A DNA stretch of 64,000 nt, taken from NCBI GenBank assembly GCA_021442155.1, contig CM038221.1, positions 79,438,494-79,502,493 on the forward strand, written 5' to 3'. How positions within the stretch are numbered: the stretch's first letter is position 1; every line of letters starts with the position of its first letter. The stretch is from Cymbidium sinense (taxonomy: Eukaryota > Streptophyta > Magnoliopsida > Asparagales > Orchidaceae). The position numbers and the translations under genes are program-made. The notes beneath the pieces were generated by a model, which saw nothing but the letters and a program-made list of their open reading frames with translations, had not been told where the DNA came from and did no database searches. Shown here one piece after another: positions 36,701 through 47,911 of the stretch.

Positions 36701-37641
36701 TTGGCATAATAATATTCCTATTTCTTACTCTATTCTAATTTGGCATATTTTGAAAAATTTTATGTGACTCCTTGATGTGGGGCAAAGGTTTTCATTTACC
36801 TTCAAAATGTCATTGTTGCTTTCATATTGAAAATGTAAATCATCTTTTGTTAATGGTCATTGCATCTAAGCTTTGGCTTTGGTATGATGATCTCTTTAAC
36901 ATGCCAATTTCAATGGTTCTCTAACAATATATCGACTCCTTGAAATTTATTTTGAAAACAATAGTAAAGGTCACATTAAAGTCATTACTATTATTATTAT
37001 TTGGTTTATATGGATAAATGATGCTAAAACGGTATTGTTATGAATCACATGAAGATAATTGCTAGAACTAAATACAAAAGTGATCCGTTTAATGCTAATC
37101 TTATTAATTATAAGCATTTCAAAGGTTGTAATTTTGTATTAAAGTTTTCAAATGCCCAAGCAAACATGACAAGATCTTTATTGGGCCAAACCTCATAATA
37201 ATGTTATTAAAATCAATATTGATGGCTCTATCTCATAATGCCTCTCATGGTGGAATCTTCGAAACTCTACCTAAATGTCCTCATGCTTTTGCTTATCATA
37301 CTTGCTTTGTCCCCTCAACTTATGGCGGTGTATAATGCTCTTGAGACTTGCTTCCAAAGGTTGGCTCAATATCTAGATCGAGATGGATGCTCTCCTAATT
37401 GACCTCTTGAACTCCAAATCTGGAAATTCGATTTATACTATTTACTCAAGCAAACTAGATCTCTTCTTTCTCAATTTTGTTATAAAATCACTCATGTATG
37501 GGAAGGCAATGCACGCGATTATCTTGCTAATTTAGGTCTAGATTGAATGAAATAACAATTTTTGATCATCTTACTCTCCCTAAACATTTGCAAGGTTTGG
37601 TTAACCTTGATAAGACTGGGCTTCCTTATATTAGAATTTAG
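33775..37641 (+). pseudogene. L1 ORF2 (endonuclease-RT-RNase H) remnant
   Basis: ORF2 nicks the target and copies the RNA. Endonuclease: starts near FIIWNIR (33783), then VIIEPLIHSSKIANVARALG (about 33865) in the family order. Linker/pre-RT: 34459-34824 with HHFKNFFANLKNMEQ and EELNEARDNL. RT: QFFQHCWPIIKSDL (about 35055), FRPIAFCTFFNKLIAKLITN (about 35200), and a catalytic region near 35700 in which F-A-D-D is destroyed by an indel (reads FCDF). Thumb: LEEGGLGA-like (36180). Zinc-binding linker near 36780-36900. RNase H: INIDGS (37213) to the C-terminus GLVNLDKTGLPYIRI and stop at 37639-37641. An RNase H domain marks a plant L1 lineage. There are more than a dozen frameshifts and stops. Confidence 0.88.
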
Positions 37642-40103
37642 CTTACATGATTTTGTTACAACTAGTTTTTATTGTTTCTGGCTGTTTTATTCAGCAGATC
37701 CTTTTTGTGCAGGATGTTTCTGAGATTGGGGCCTTGGTCAATCTCTTTTACTGCTCTTGCCTTAAGATAATGTGTTTTTTGCTGGATGACTTCTCTTGCC
37801 CCCTGCAGGAATGGGTTTTCATGTTTGCATCTCTTTTTGGTGTTTTTTTACTATGTCTCTCCTCTTTCACTAGACTATATATTTTCGACTGAAAGGTCTT
37901 ATTATTCCTTTCAATGCTAGTCATTGGTTTTTTGGGACCTGCTTCCAAATTGTTGTCTTTGTGATTTATGGATGTTTTTTTATTCTCGTTTATCCAACTA
38001 TTTGTGTTATTATAAGCTGGGTTGTTTTTGATCACACATGTTGTTTTTATCCTCGCTCATAGCCCTAGTTCTTCTCTTTATTATGGGAACCATTTTATGC
38101 ACCTTTACTCTTAATGGTTTTTCCTATGGTCAACTTGTTGATGCCTCCTTTCTTAGTTAGATATGGACCCTTGCTCATCTTGTCGCTCGATTTGTTTCAT
38201 GCTCCAGGTTTGGAGTTATCGGATTTTCATTTTGCCTTTCGAGGTTTGTGGGTACTCTTTACTCGGTGGGAATTATTTGAACTCATTCATTCTCTATTTT
38301 ATATCTTTTTTCTTAAAGATTGCTTTTCTTAATGGGTGTAAAAACTGTAACAATGTCTCCATTGTTGGTTTTTGGAATTATGAGTACCTTGCCCAGCAAG
38401 TTTTCTTTGTTTTTCTTCTTTTGTCGCTAACATCTCCGTTATCTTCCTATTGTTTTCTCTTTGTATGCTATGATGGGGGAACATGCAAATCTTGAAGATC
38501 ATTCTTCACTTGAACTTAATCAATGGTTTATCTTATGATATTGCCAACCTCCGTTATTACTGTCATTATCCTTGGCAGAATTTGATTAATGTGACTAAGA
38601 TCGCACTATTTGCACTAATGTCTTTAGATTGGCTTGTGGTGGGAGCTATTCATTACCTATCCCTCTCTATCGCTACTTTGCCATTCCTACTTTTTTTTGT
38701 AGAGACACGAGTTGGGGTTTTCGACTTTCTTGTTTCTTGCTTAATTACTTTTGTCCAGTAATTGTTGAGCATCAAATGGTTGTCACCTTCCTTATTCTTT
38801 TGTTTGTGAAATCCCATGTCTACTTTAATATCTCTTTGTAGAATGGAATTGTATCATTACATCCATTGTTGGTTTTTGGTCTTTAGAGTACCTTGTTCAG
38901 CAAGTGCTCTTTGTTTTCCTTTTGTCTTATTTTCTTAATATCGACATCTCTTTCATTATTTCTCTCTTGGCTATTATGATGAGAACATGCATCACTCTAG
39001 TACTCTTACCCGGTCTTAATCACTGTTTTATATTTTATAGATAGTTGGGTTATTGCTCACCCAAATGGTTATTACTCATTGCTTTTGGCGAACTAGATCA
39101 CTGCTTTACTAAGCAACTTACATAACTTTTACTGATTATCTCTTCTGGAATTTTTGTGGTGGGAGCTGCTCTCTACCTAATTTTACTATCTGCTATTTCC
39201 CATCCGACTTCAGAATCGGTCATCAATTGGGTTTGCTCTTTCTGGTTTCTTGCAGCTTACTTAATCCAACTGGCTAGAAATGTTTGACTTTGTTGTTTGC
39301 TGCTTATGGGCTTTGCAGCCAGTCTAAAAACCATTTTAATTCTTGCTTCTCTTATCTTTTGCCTAGCTTTGTTAGACTAATGCACCTCATTAAGATTCTT
39401 AATTCATATTCAAACCTTATCTCTATACACTTATAGTGAGCAGCTAATCTGATGAACTACTTGTTTAGGTGCTGGGTCTTCATTGACATGGTGTCTCATA
39501 TCGGTTCTTATTTCCAGGATGAGAACCTCTTTCTCATTCGCTTTTGTCGACTCTATCTACCCTCGTATATGGTTTTGATTATATTTGCGTGTACTAAGGA
39601 TACTTTTTATCAAATGGATGCACAGTTTGTTGGCTATGATGGTCGTGATGATTTCACTCCTTTTGGTTTGGTAGTAGCTCTTGTGATGTAACCCTTCTAC
39701 AAGTCTGATGCTCGATTTACAACTTGGTGTGACTGAGCTGAGCCTTCTATCACAATTTTACTATCTCTCATTATGCGTTATCATTTTGTTTGTAACCTTA
39801 ATCTAACTTATTTTGCTTACATTCTTACAAGTGCTTCTCTCTTGTCCTCTTGTAGGTTTGCTGTGCATGTATTCTCCCATCTTGAGCATTGGCCCTAATC
39901 ATTCATTGGCTTATTATGTTAATCAATTTGTATCTTTTGATTGCTTTATTACTTTCTTTTGCTTTTGGTTGATTTTAGATTGGGATTTACTCCCAGTGAT
40001 CAGGCTCTTTGAGCAATAGTGAGTTTATCCCTTTATGACCTTGTAACTTTTTTTGTGGCAATAAAATTCCCCTACATGGGGTTCCCCAAAAAAAAAAAAA
40101 AAA
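37642..40103 (+). other. Unusually long L1 3' untranslated region
   Basis: About 2.4 kb of T/pyrimidine-rich DNA between the ORF2 stop and the poly(A) run. It contains a degenerate tandem duplication of period 504 bp: CCATTGTTGGTTTTTGG followed by GAGTACCTTG..CAGCAAG starts at about 38359 and again at about 38863, and GGTGGGAGCT occurs at about 38637 and 39159. Several open frames (37647-37892, 38163-38495, 38483-38761, 39452-39691) are hydrophobic from T-richness and not conserved between the two units, so I do not call them genes. A candidate poly(A) signal AATAAAATTCCCC begins at 40061. Confidence 0.7.
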
Positions 40104-40119
40104 AAGAGTGGCAAATAGC
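40104..40119 (+). repeat. Right TSD of the nested L1
   Basis: AAGAGTGGCAAATAGC directly after the A-run; the chromovirus gag reading resumes here. Confidence 0.9.
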
Positions 40120-40486
40120 TAATAAATTTATCATTGATTTAAGAGAAAATATTATGAGTAAAGTAGAGCTTCCTGATTCCTAAACCTTAAAGGATGTCTT
40201 TCACTATGCTTTACTCCTAGAAAAGCATAAGAAAGTTGCATCTACATCCAAGATGAAAACTCAAACATCTTTTAATATCCACCCATATCACAATCTCAAA
40301 AGTCTATCATTAAACCTAATCCTTTAACATCGAACAACCCCTCTTAAATGAACCTTGTTGAACTTACGTCTAAAAATGTGAAAGAGATAGTTTGCTTTAA
40401 ATGTCACAAGAAAGATCATATGCAAAATCAATGTAGAAAAAAAATTATATTTCTAGATGAATTAGAAGATTTAGGAGAAGAAGAGG

Positions 40487-41065
40487 ATATAGAGACATAA
40501 CGATACACTACTATTAGATGAATGATCCAAATATAGATAATCCAATATCAGTTATGAGGTGTATGGTTGTTTTTGGAGAAGAAGAAGATTAAAGGAATAT
40601 TTTCTCAATGTTTATCTTGTGTGAGGAAAAGAAGTATAAGCTATATAGATGAAGAGATGAATGTTGTATCAACTCATATTACTAGACCGATCTTATAACC
40701 GAACCTCACCTAGAACCGTTCCAAATCAATTGGATAAATAACACATCTACCTATCACTAACAGATGTCTTGTTCCAATTACGATAGAAATTATGAGATAC
40801 ATGACATTACTGACGAAGAAGTAGATCCAATACAGATAATCAATCTATGAGGTTGTTTTCGGGAAGAAGACTAGAGGAATATTTTCTCAATATATATCTT
40901 GTGCAAGGAAAAGAAGTATAAGCTAGTATAGATGGAGAGAGTGTTATAAATGTTGTATCAACTCATGTTATCACTAGAACCAATCTTATAACTGAACCTC
41001 ACCCAAAACCAAAAAAGCGGTAAATTACACATCACTACCTATCACTAACAGATGTCTTGTTCCAA
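40487..41065 (+). repeat. 288-bp tandem duplication in chromovirus gag-pro
   Basis: Two units: 40487-40775 and 40776-41065. Shared landmarks: GAGGAATATTTTCTCAATRT..ATCTTGTG, GGAAAAGAAGTATAAGCTA, TTGTATCAACTCAT, and ATCACTAACAGATGTCTTGTTCCAATTA at 40753 and 41041. Units differ by small indels. Only the second unit continues correctly into the protease C-terminus. Confidence 0.75.
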
Positions 41066-41359
41066 TTAAGATAGGTAGTTATGCTAATCAAATTTGTGTG
41101 TGATGTTCTTCCAATGGGAATAACTCATATCCTACTAGGAAGATCATGGCTTTATGATTTGAATGTAATTCATTATGGTCGTCAAAACACTTATGTATTC
41201 AAATATATAATCAAATTATTCCACATAAAGCCTAACAAAATAGATTAATTACACCCTCAGATTTATTCTGACAAATTTTGATTTATAACCCAAACCCAAT
41301 CAAGAGAAAAAATACAAAACTCCAATTGATAGTGATATGGCCATCCAGTAGTAAGAAGG

Positions 41360-43616
41360 TGTAATATCCATTTCATTAATGCCTAATTAAATTTATTTTA
41401 GTTAATTAACCCATGGCGATTCGTAGCATCCACTTTAGCATGCAACGGCGGATTAAGCCTCGACGTGTTCGGTCGGATCGATCGAAGGTAATTTATTTCC
41501 TTCAACTATTTCATTTCCTTCGACGCCGCGAGATCGAGACCGCTCCGTTTCGGCATCGAATTTTCCTCCTTTCCTTCCTCGGCTGAATCGGCCGCCCCTG
41601 ACCAACGCGAGCACCTTCCTTCGGCCGACAAGGTCTCTCCGTGACACGTAATCTACGTAACGAGATCCGCAGCCACCGCTTTCATCGCTTCGCCGCCGGC
41701 TCGCTTGGACCCGCCGACATGACGGCTGGCGTGCCGAAGCGCCAGAACTTGGCGTCACTGGAAGTGCCGCACCTGTAAGTCCTGCTCGGTTTAGTAAATC
41801 CCGTGAACTGACGGGTTGGAAAGTCCCGTAAGCCGCTCGGTTTGGGGGAAATTCCGTGAACCGATCGGCCCGGCTAGGGAATTCCTGTTCCTGGCCGATC
41901 GGGGAAACTTAGGGGAAATTTGTAAGTTGCTAATTTCTTTCCCTATCCCTTTTTCAAGAATCCTTGGCGTTGAAATCGTGATTGAGGAGTTAACCATTTT
42001 GGGCTAGTGAGTGAATTGAGGGGATTTGATCGGTGTTTGTTAGTTTATTGATTGAAGCGGTAATTAATATAGGAGACTTTGAATCATCTGTTTGAAAGCA
42101 TGAGAGATCACTGAAGAGTGATTGCAAAAGTTAATTATGAGTTTTCACGAAGGATTTAGAAGAGTTATTTCATTATAGGTTATTGAGGAGGGATCGAGTG
42201 CACATCACGACACCGACTTTGAAATCGGCGAGACATATAATGTAAATTCGCTTTCTTATGTATGGCATTTCTACGACTTTATAAATTGTATGAATGCATA
42301 TATAAAATGTAGATATTTCACAATATAAATGTTGATTTTATATTGATGACTTGACCGCGTACGATTTATGATTTGGACCGTGAGATGATTTACAATGATT
42401 ACAAAGCCGTATTCAAAGATTGATTTATCGCATATAAAATGATTGAAACATATGTTGTAAATGCAAAGAATGTGATAAACAGAAATGTCGGAAAATTGTG
42501 ATAGGAAGGCTATGACGATCTGGTAGATAGAAAAGTTCGGAGATGGCGTGATTAGGGATCTTAGATCCCACTCGCATTTTGAGGTTGGTGTCGTAGTTGT
42601 CGTCGGGTGTCATAGTATGTAGAATATGGTTCGGCCTACCTACCTTGTTTTAGTCACGTGGTGACGACTTATGAATGAAAGTCAAACCTAAGCAATTAAA
42701 TGACATTTCTAGAAAATGATTTGATATAACTGAAATCGAAATGAAAATCCGTTTTCGACATTGATTGATACAAGATGAACTTACGATATTGTTATATTTA
42801 CGATTACATTTCTACGACCTACAAAGATATTGTTCGTTATAATGTTACATTCTCAGCACCTACTGGCTTTTATCGCCTTTATAGATTATTTACGATTGTT
42901 TTACCGCTCTCGATTGTTTTAGCATTCTTGTCTCACTAAGCTTTTAGCTACTACGCTGAAAATTTCGGGAAAAGACGAGGGTAGAAGTAGTCGGTTTTGT
43001 TGAATGTATAGTTTTGGGAAGCTTAAAGGCTTGGAGTGTCAAATTGAATGTCTTTAGCTCAGATTTATTTAAAGATTTCGCTTAGGTATTTGTGTTATGA
43101 ATTAAGTTAAGTAGTATATGAATTGTAAACAGTTTAGTGATGATTTGATTATATTTCACTGCTCGCAGAAGAGGTTGGAATGTTGGTGGAATTGTGTCCA
43201 ATCAGTCATCCTATTCTCATATAACTGACAAAGATAAGGGGTCATGTGGTGACGAAAGTTCATGTTTACCGCTTATGAGCTTGTTTTAGCATTCTTGTCT
43301 CACTAAGCTTTTAAATTTATGATATTCTGAAAAGTGAAAAGATTTGGGAAGTAGTTTTGTTGAATTGTATAGTTTTGGGAAGCTTAAAGGCTTTGGCATA
43401 AATTAAATGTCTTTATGCTCAGTATTTATTTAAAGATTTCATACTGATTTGTGTTATGAATTAAGTTAAGTAGTATGAATTGTAAAGCTTTAGTGATGAT
43501 TTGATTAGATACACCTTTTCACTTGCTGCTCCAAGAGGTGCGTGTTGGTGGAATCTGTCCAATCGAAGTCATCTTATTCTGTTACACGCCGACCCCATAA
43601 AGGGTCATCTGTGACG
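41360..43616 (+). repeat. Inner gypsy 5' LTR, with 365-bp tandem duplication
   Basis: Collinear with 47912-49930. Its first 550 bp are markedly GC- and CpG-rich (41440-41900) against the AT-rich surroundings; minus-strand open frames there are composition artefacts. The last part is duplicated in tandem: unit 1 42900-43264, unit 2 43265-43616, both containing AGCATTCTTGTCTCACTAAG, ATAGTTTTGGGAAGCTTAAAGG and ATGAATTAAGTTAAGTAGTA. The 3' LTR has one copy. Confidence 0.85.
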
Positions 43617-43620
43617 AAAG

Positions 43621-43633
43621 TGGTATCGAGCAA
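43621..43633 (+). other. Primer binding site of inner gypsy
   Basis: TGGTATCGAGCAA, the initiator-Met tRNA site TGGTATCAGAGC with one A missing, a few bases after the LTR. Confidence 0.75.
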
Positions 43634-43984
43634 TAAGGTTGATAACAGAGCGGGATTGATAGGAATGGAAGCATGATTTGGATTTAGGGATAAGAGTTGA
43701 ATTGATCAATACAGAGCTATAGGACGATTAATTTTGGGTTAGGAATCTATATGTTCTTAATTTCATGCATGTATGATATTTAATTTCATGCATGTATGAT
43801 ATTGAATAAATCGGTATCATATAAATACTTTTTTGTTAATTTCGATTAATTTGCAAGAAATGAAAGGTTGAGGGTCATTCCTGACTAAATGCGCACTGAA
43901 TTGCGCCAAGATAATTAACGGAGTGAAATACAACCTGAGCAAGTGGTGAAGGTAGATCCGATGAATTGGGTAGTTCGCTTGATT

Positions 43985-44760
43985 TCCCGTTGTTGATAAG
44001 CTACCATGGAAAAATCTGATCAAGCACGATCTGAGTATGGTTCAAAAGTGGACCAACATTTGAGGATCTTTCAAACGTTCAAACCAGATTCAAGGGAGCC
44101 GGATCCTATAGTGGCGGAAGATACGCTTAAAATTGGAAAAATTGGGAGATGATTTGCCCGAAAATAGTAATCTACTTTGTTTGAGGAGGCGAAAAGGTGG
44201 TGGCGCTCAAAGATGGAAAGATTTGAAATGACACCCATTACTCAGATCAAATGGGATTAGTTTGTCAAAGTCTTCAAAGATTGGTTTATTCCTCCATCAG
44301 CCAGACTTGCTTTGCAAGACAAATTTTTCAATCTAACTCGCTCAAAACGATAATGCAATGAAGCCGAGTTCACTTCTCTTTCTAGATATGCTCCACATTA
44401 TATCGAAGAAGAGAAATGTCATAGATTTCTACCGTGAGATCAATTGAGATTGGCATTAGCTCTTTGATATCAGGAGTTCTAGTTGAAAGGCTGAAGAATT
44501 GAGAATGAGTTGAATTTTTCCAAGCAAGGAGAAAGAAAGCAAAAAAGCTTTGAAAGAAGGCCGATTTCTCTAACAGCCGATTTCTAGAAGAAACTTAAGT
44601 TTGATGACGAAACAAATTCGAGAGAAACCTATTTGTGATAAGTGTGGGAAAAGACATTTTGGTCAATTGGCTGATGGAGATGCTTGATGTGGTCGATTGG
44701 ACATCGCACTGACCGCCTAATGGAGAAGAAGAAGGATGTAAAGCCATACAATTATCGGAG
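43985..44760 (+). pseudogene. Inner gypsy gag remnant
   Basis: Short frames in order. FQTFKPDSREPDPIVAED (about 44065) is the start of the gag domain, normally F..x..P..F.G..DP..AE.W. KRWWRSKMERFEMTPITQIKWD (near 44195-44260) continues it and matches the 'WW' helix, followed by FVKVFKDWFIPPSAR. Near 44625, KPICDKCGKRHFGQ is a CCHC zinc knuckle with a disturbed last part, and WCGRLDIALTA shows a second partial knuckle, as Tekay-type gag often has. Stops and indels break each block. Confidence 0.75.
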
Positions 44761-44899
44761 TGGTCAACAAAGAAAATTTTGGAAGCCGTGTAACAAATTT
44801 TGGGAAGACCATCAATTCAAGGAGAAACTGTAAAAAACCAACCCTCCAAGAAAGCGAGTTTTGCTATCACAAGAAGCAAAGCAGGAATCAAATGAAGTG

Positions 44900-47875
44900 G
44901 TGTCGTATGCTTAAAATTTCGATCATTTGGGTTCAGTTTGACTCCAGATTGCTCATTTCCGATTTTTTCGCTTTACCGCTTGATGCTATTTATTTCACAC
45001 TGATTGAATGTGGTAATGTCTTCGGTGATAGTATGAATACAAATAGGAAATTAACATTCAAGATAAACACTTTCCTAGAACTAATTATCTTACCAATGAC
45101 ATTTTGACGCTATTGGTATGGATTGGTTGATCAAATATTTTGCAACAATTGAATGTTGGAAGAGGAGAGTGAAATTTGCATGCCCGGTGAAAATCATTTT
45201 TTTTTCTTGTGATAAGAATGCCGCTTTGATTAGTGAAGTTGAGTAAATATTTAAGCGGTGAAATCGTATTTCACCAAATTAGATGTGTTGAATAAGGAGG
45301 TGTTTGAACCGAAAACATTCCAGTTATGAATTCGATGTGTTTCACGAGAATTACAGGTTGCCACCAACTCGAGAAGTAGAGTTTGGGATTGATGTACAAC
45401 CCGTACAACTTCTATACATAAATCTCCTGGGATGGCTCAAAGAATTGGAATTGAAGTGTCAATTGAAATTGGACAAAGGATTTATTCACCTGGAGTGCAC
45501 CAAGATATTTGTTAAGAAAAGGATGGGTCTATACGATTATGTGTTGATTACATGGAGTTAAATAAAGTGTCAATCAAGAACAAGTATCCACTACCGAGGA
45601 TTGATGATTTATTTGATCGTTGGAGAGCCAGATTTTCCGAGATTTGAGATATCATCGTTAGAGTTAAAGATGCCGATATTTTAAAAGCTTTTGGAACCGT
45701 GTATGGACATGAATTTCTATATGCCATTTGGTTTAACTAATGCTTTTATGGACTTAATGAATCGTTTTTTAAGCCCTTGGTGGACATTTGTTATCATCTT
45801 TATTGATGATATTCTGATTTATTCTAAACTGATGAAGAGCATGCAAATCATTTGAGGATTGTTTTAGAATTGTTAAGACAAAATCAATTATATGCCAAAT
45901 TTTCAAAATGTGAATTTTGGATGTATAAAGTCACATTATCAGCGGTTTCTGATCCTCAAAAAAGTAAAAGCAATTTTAGAATGGTCCACCAAAAGAATGT
46001 TCTCAGCTTTTTTTGCGGTTATTACAGGAAGTTTGTCAAGATTTTCTCACAATGCCTCAATTTATTGAGAAGGATGTCAAATTCCAATGGACCTGAATGT
46101 GAGTGAGTTTTCAAGAATTGAAAAAGCATTTACCCCTGCAGCTGCTCCATCGAACGAGGATTCCAAATATTTAGTGATGCCTTTAAAAGGTTTGGGTGTG
46201 TCTTGTAAGAGTAATTGCTTATGCTTCAATTAAAGCCTCAAAAAGAAATTATCCCGCATGATCTAGAGTTCGTTTTTTGCTCTTAAAATTTGGAGACATT
46301 ATTTATGGAGTGAAATGCTAAATTTTACCGATCATCGAGTCTTAAATATATCTTTAAAAAAGAATTGAATCTAAGACAAAGAAGGTGAAGTTTATTAAAG
46401 ATTATGAGATATTCGCGATTGTCCCATAATGTGGTAAATGCATTAAGTCAAGTCCATGGAAATGTTTGGGTTATTTCTCAAAAGTCGAGTTGATTAGAGA
46501 ATTAGGCTCTACATGGAAGTTAAAGATACGCATTTATCTCAATTGATAGTAATCAACTTTATTTGACAAAATCGCGTATTAGATTGTGGATATCGAATTC
46601 ATTGAACAAATCAGGATTGGTGGGAAGCGATTTTCTTGTAGATGCGGAGGTATTATTGGAAGCATTCATGATTATGGTGCACGGTGATCGCGGTGTTGAG
46701 GCAAGAAATTTTACGAGGCTCATCAGTAGGGATATCTTATTCATCCAGTAGTTCAAAATGTATAAAGATTTAAAAGCAACATTTTGGTGGTCGGTATGAA
46801 GAAAGACATGGCGAATATGTCTCTCTAAATGTCAACTTGTCAGATTGTTAAAGGCGGCATCAAGCGGTGGATTATTCGGTTACATATCTGGAGTGGAAGT
46901 GGGAAGAAATTGTATGGATTTTGTTATGGGATTTCTAGATCTGGCAAGGTAGTGATAGTATCACGGGTTGTTGTGGATAGATTGACCAAATTCGACTCAT
47001 TTCTTACCATGAAAACAGAGCAATTGATTGATAAATTGTCAGAGATTATATGTTAAAGAAATTGTAAAACTTGTGGTGTACCAAAAGTGATCGTCTACGG
47101 CAGATGGTAGATTTACTTCCGATTATGGAGGAATTGAGAGAGCTTGAGCCGATTACAGCAAAATCTGACTTTTTAAATGTGATGATGATCGAGAAAAGAA
47201 CAATTCAAGTCACAGAAGATTTGTTGAGGTTATGTGTTTTAGATTTTGGAGGTATTTGGGAAGATCATATTCACATGATCGAGTTTCTTCTGATAATAAC
47301 TACCGTCTAGTATTCAAATGGCTGTATGAAGCATTGTATGGTGAAAGTGTAGAACTCCATTAAGTTGGGTGAAGTGGGAGAAAAGGCATTTATTGGGTCG
47401 AGTTGGTTGATCAATTCTGAGAAAATCGGATGTCGAGAGAGATAGATTGAAAAGCTCGGATGCGTCGGAAGTATTACGATTTAAAACATCATGTTGAATT
47501 TCAAGTTGGAGTATTTTTGAAAGTCAAACTATGAAAGGAATTAGTAGATTTGGTGCGGAGAGTAAGGTACATGGGGCCTTTTGAAATCATTGAAAGGATA
47601 TGAACTACACTTGCTACCATTGAATTGCGACATTCAGCGTGTTTCACATTTCAATGTTGAAAATGGATCACTGAATCTGAGCGAGAAGATTATATACAGT
47701 TTGAAATCTGATATTTGACTTATCATTGGAGTGAGAAAAGATTTTAGAATTTGATGTCGAGAATTTGCGAAATGACAAATTTCATGTTAAAATTAAATGG
47801 AAACCTGAGACCGATCAAAGAAAGGCTACTTGGGAGGTTGAACAAGAGATGAAGTTTCCCTTCATGTTTGAATGA
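44900..47875 (+). pseudogene. Inner gypsy pol (PR-RT-RH-INT-chromodomain) remnant
   Basis: Protease remnants lie near 44900-45120. RT: LPPTREVEFGIDVQPVQLL (45360), [13 protein letters not shown] (about 45580), MPFGLTNAF (about 45724), the catalytic motif F-I-D-D at 45799-45810 within FIDDILIYS, and LYAKFSKCEFWM (45890). RNase H: VIAYASIKASKRNYPAHDLE (about 46209) and LKIWRHYLW. Integrase: MYKDLKATFWWS (46760), MDFVMGF (46917), VVVDRLTKFDSF (46969), and a C-terminal part with LRLCVLDFGGIWEDHIHMIE (47226). C-terminus: FHVKIKWKP then KATWEVEQEMKFPF (47780-47870), like the Tekay chromodomain. The RT aspartates survive, but frames shift repeatedly. Confidence 0.82.
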
Positions 47876-47911
47876 TTGAAGAAATTTGAGGCGAAATTTT
47901 TTGTTAAGAAG

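Larger units (their letters stand above)
32140..40103 (+). mobile_element. Plant L1 LINE nested in chromovirus gag
   Basis: About 7.96 kb with a 16-bp TSD (one mismatch) and an A-run at 40088-40105. It begins AAAAACACTCCTCGCGAGAAACCCTAACG, followed by a relatively GC-rich leader, so it appears 5'-complete. Layout: leader 32140-32260; ORF1 with DUF4283 and a zinc knuckle to about 33660; ORF2 (endonuclease, RT, zinc-binding linker, RNase H) about 33775-37641; then an exceptionally long 3' region of about 2.4 kb with an internal duplication and an AATAAAA signal near 40061. Both ORFs are broken by frameshifts and stops. Confidence 0.9.
40104..41240 (+). pseudogene. Chromovirus gag C-terminus and protease region
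   Basis: Continues the gag frame cut at 32139: EWQIANKFIIDLRENIMSKV, then FHYALLLEKHKKVAS. A perfect CCHC zinc knuckle, CFKCHKKDHMQNQC, spans 40393-40434. The protease end follows: LPITNRCLVPIK (two copies) and then GITHILLGRSWLYDLNVIHY (about 41117-41180), which matches the conserved C-terminal part of gypsy proteases. The upstream catalytic D-T/S-G cannot be placed with confidence because of frameshifts and because a stretch of about 288 bp is tandemly duplicated here (40487-41065). The inner gypsy begins about 120 bp later. Confidence 0.75.

Noticed and set aside
37647..40019. Series of hydrophobic frames that look like membrane proteins
   Set aside because: The region is T-rich, which forces Leu/Phe/Ser codons. 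The frames are not conserved between the two units of the internal duplication and lie in the L1 3' region.
41453..41758. 101-residue Arg/Gly-rich open frame, minus strand
   Set aside because: It lies wholly in the CpG-rich part of an LTR. Stop codons are rare there by composition, and the other LTR does not keep the frame.
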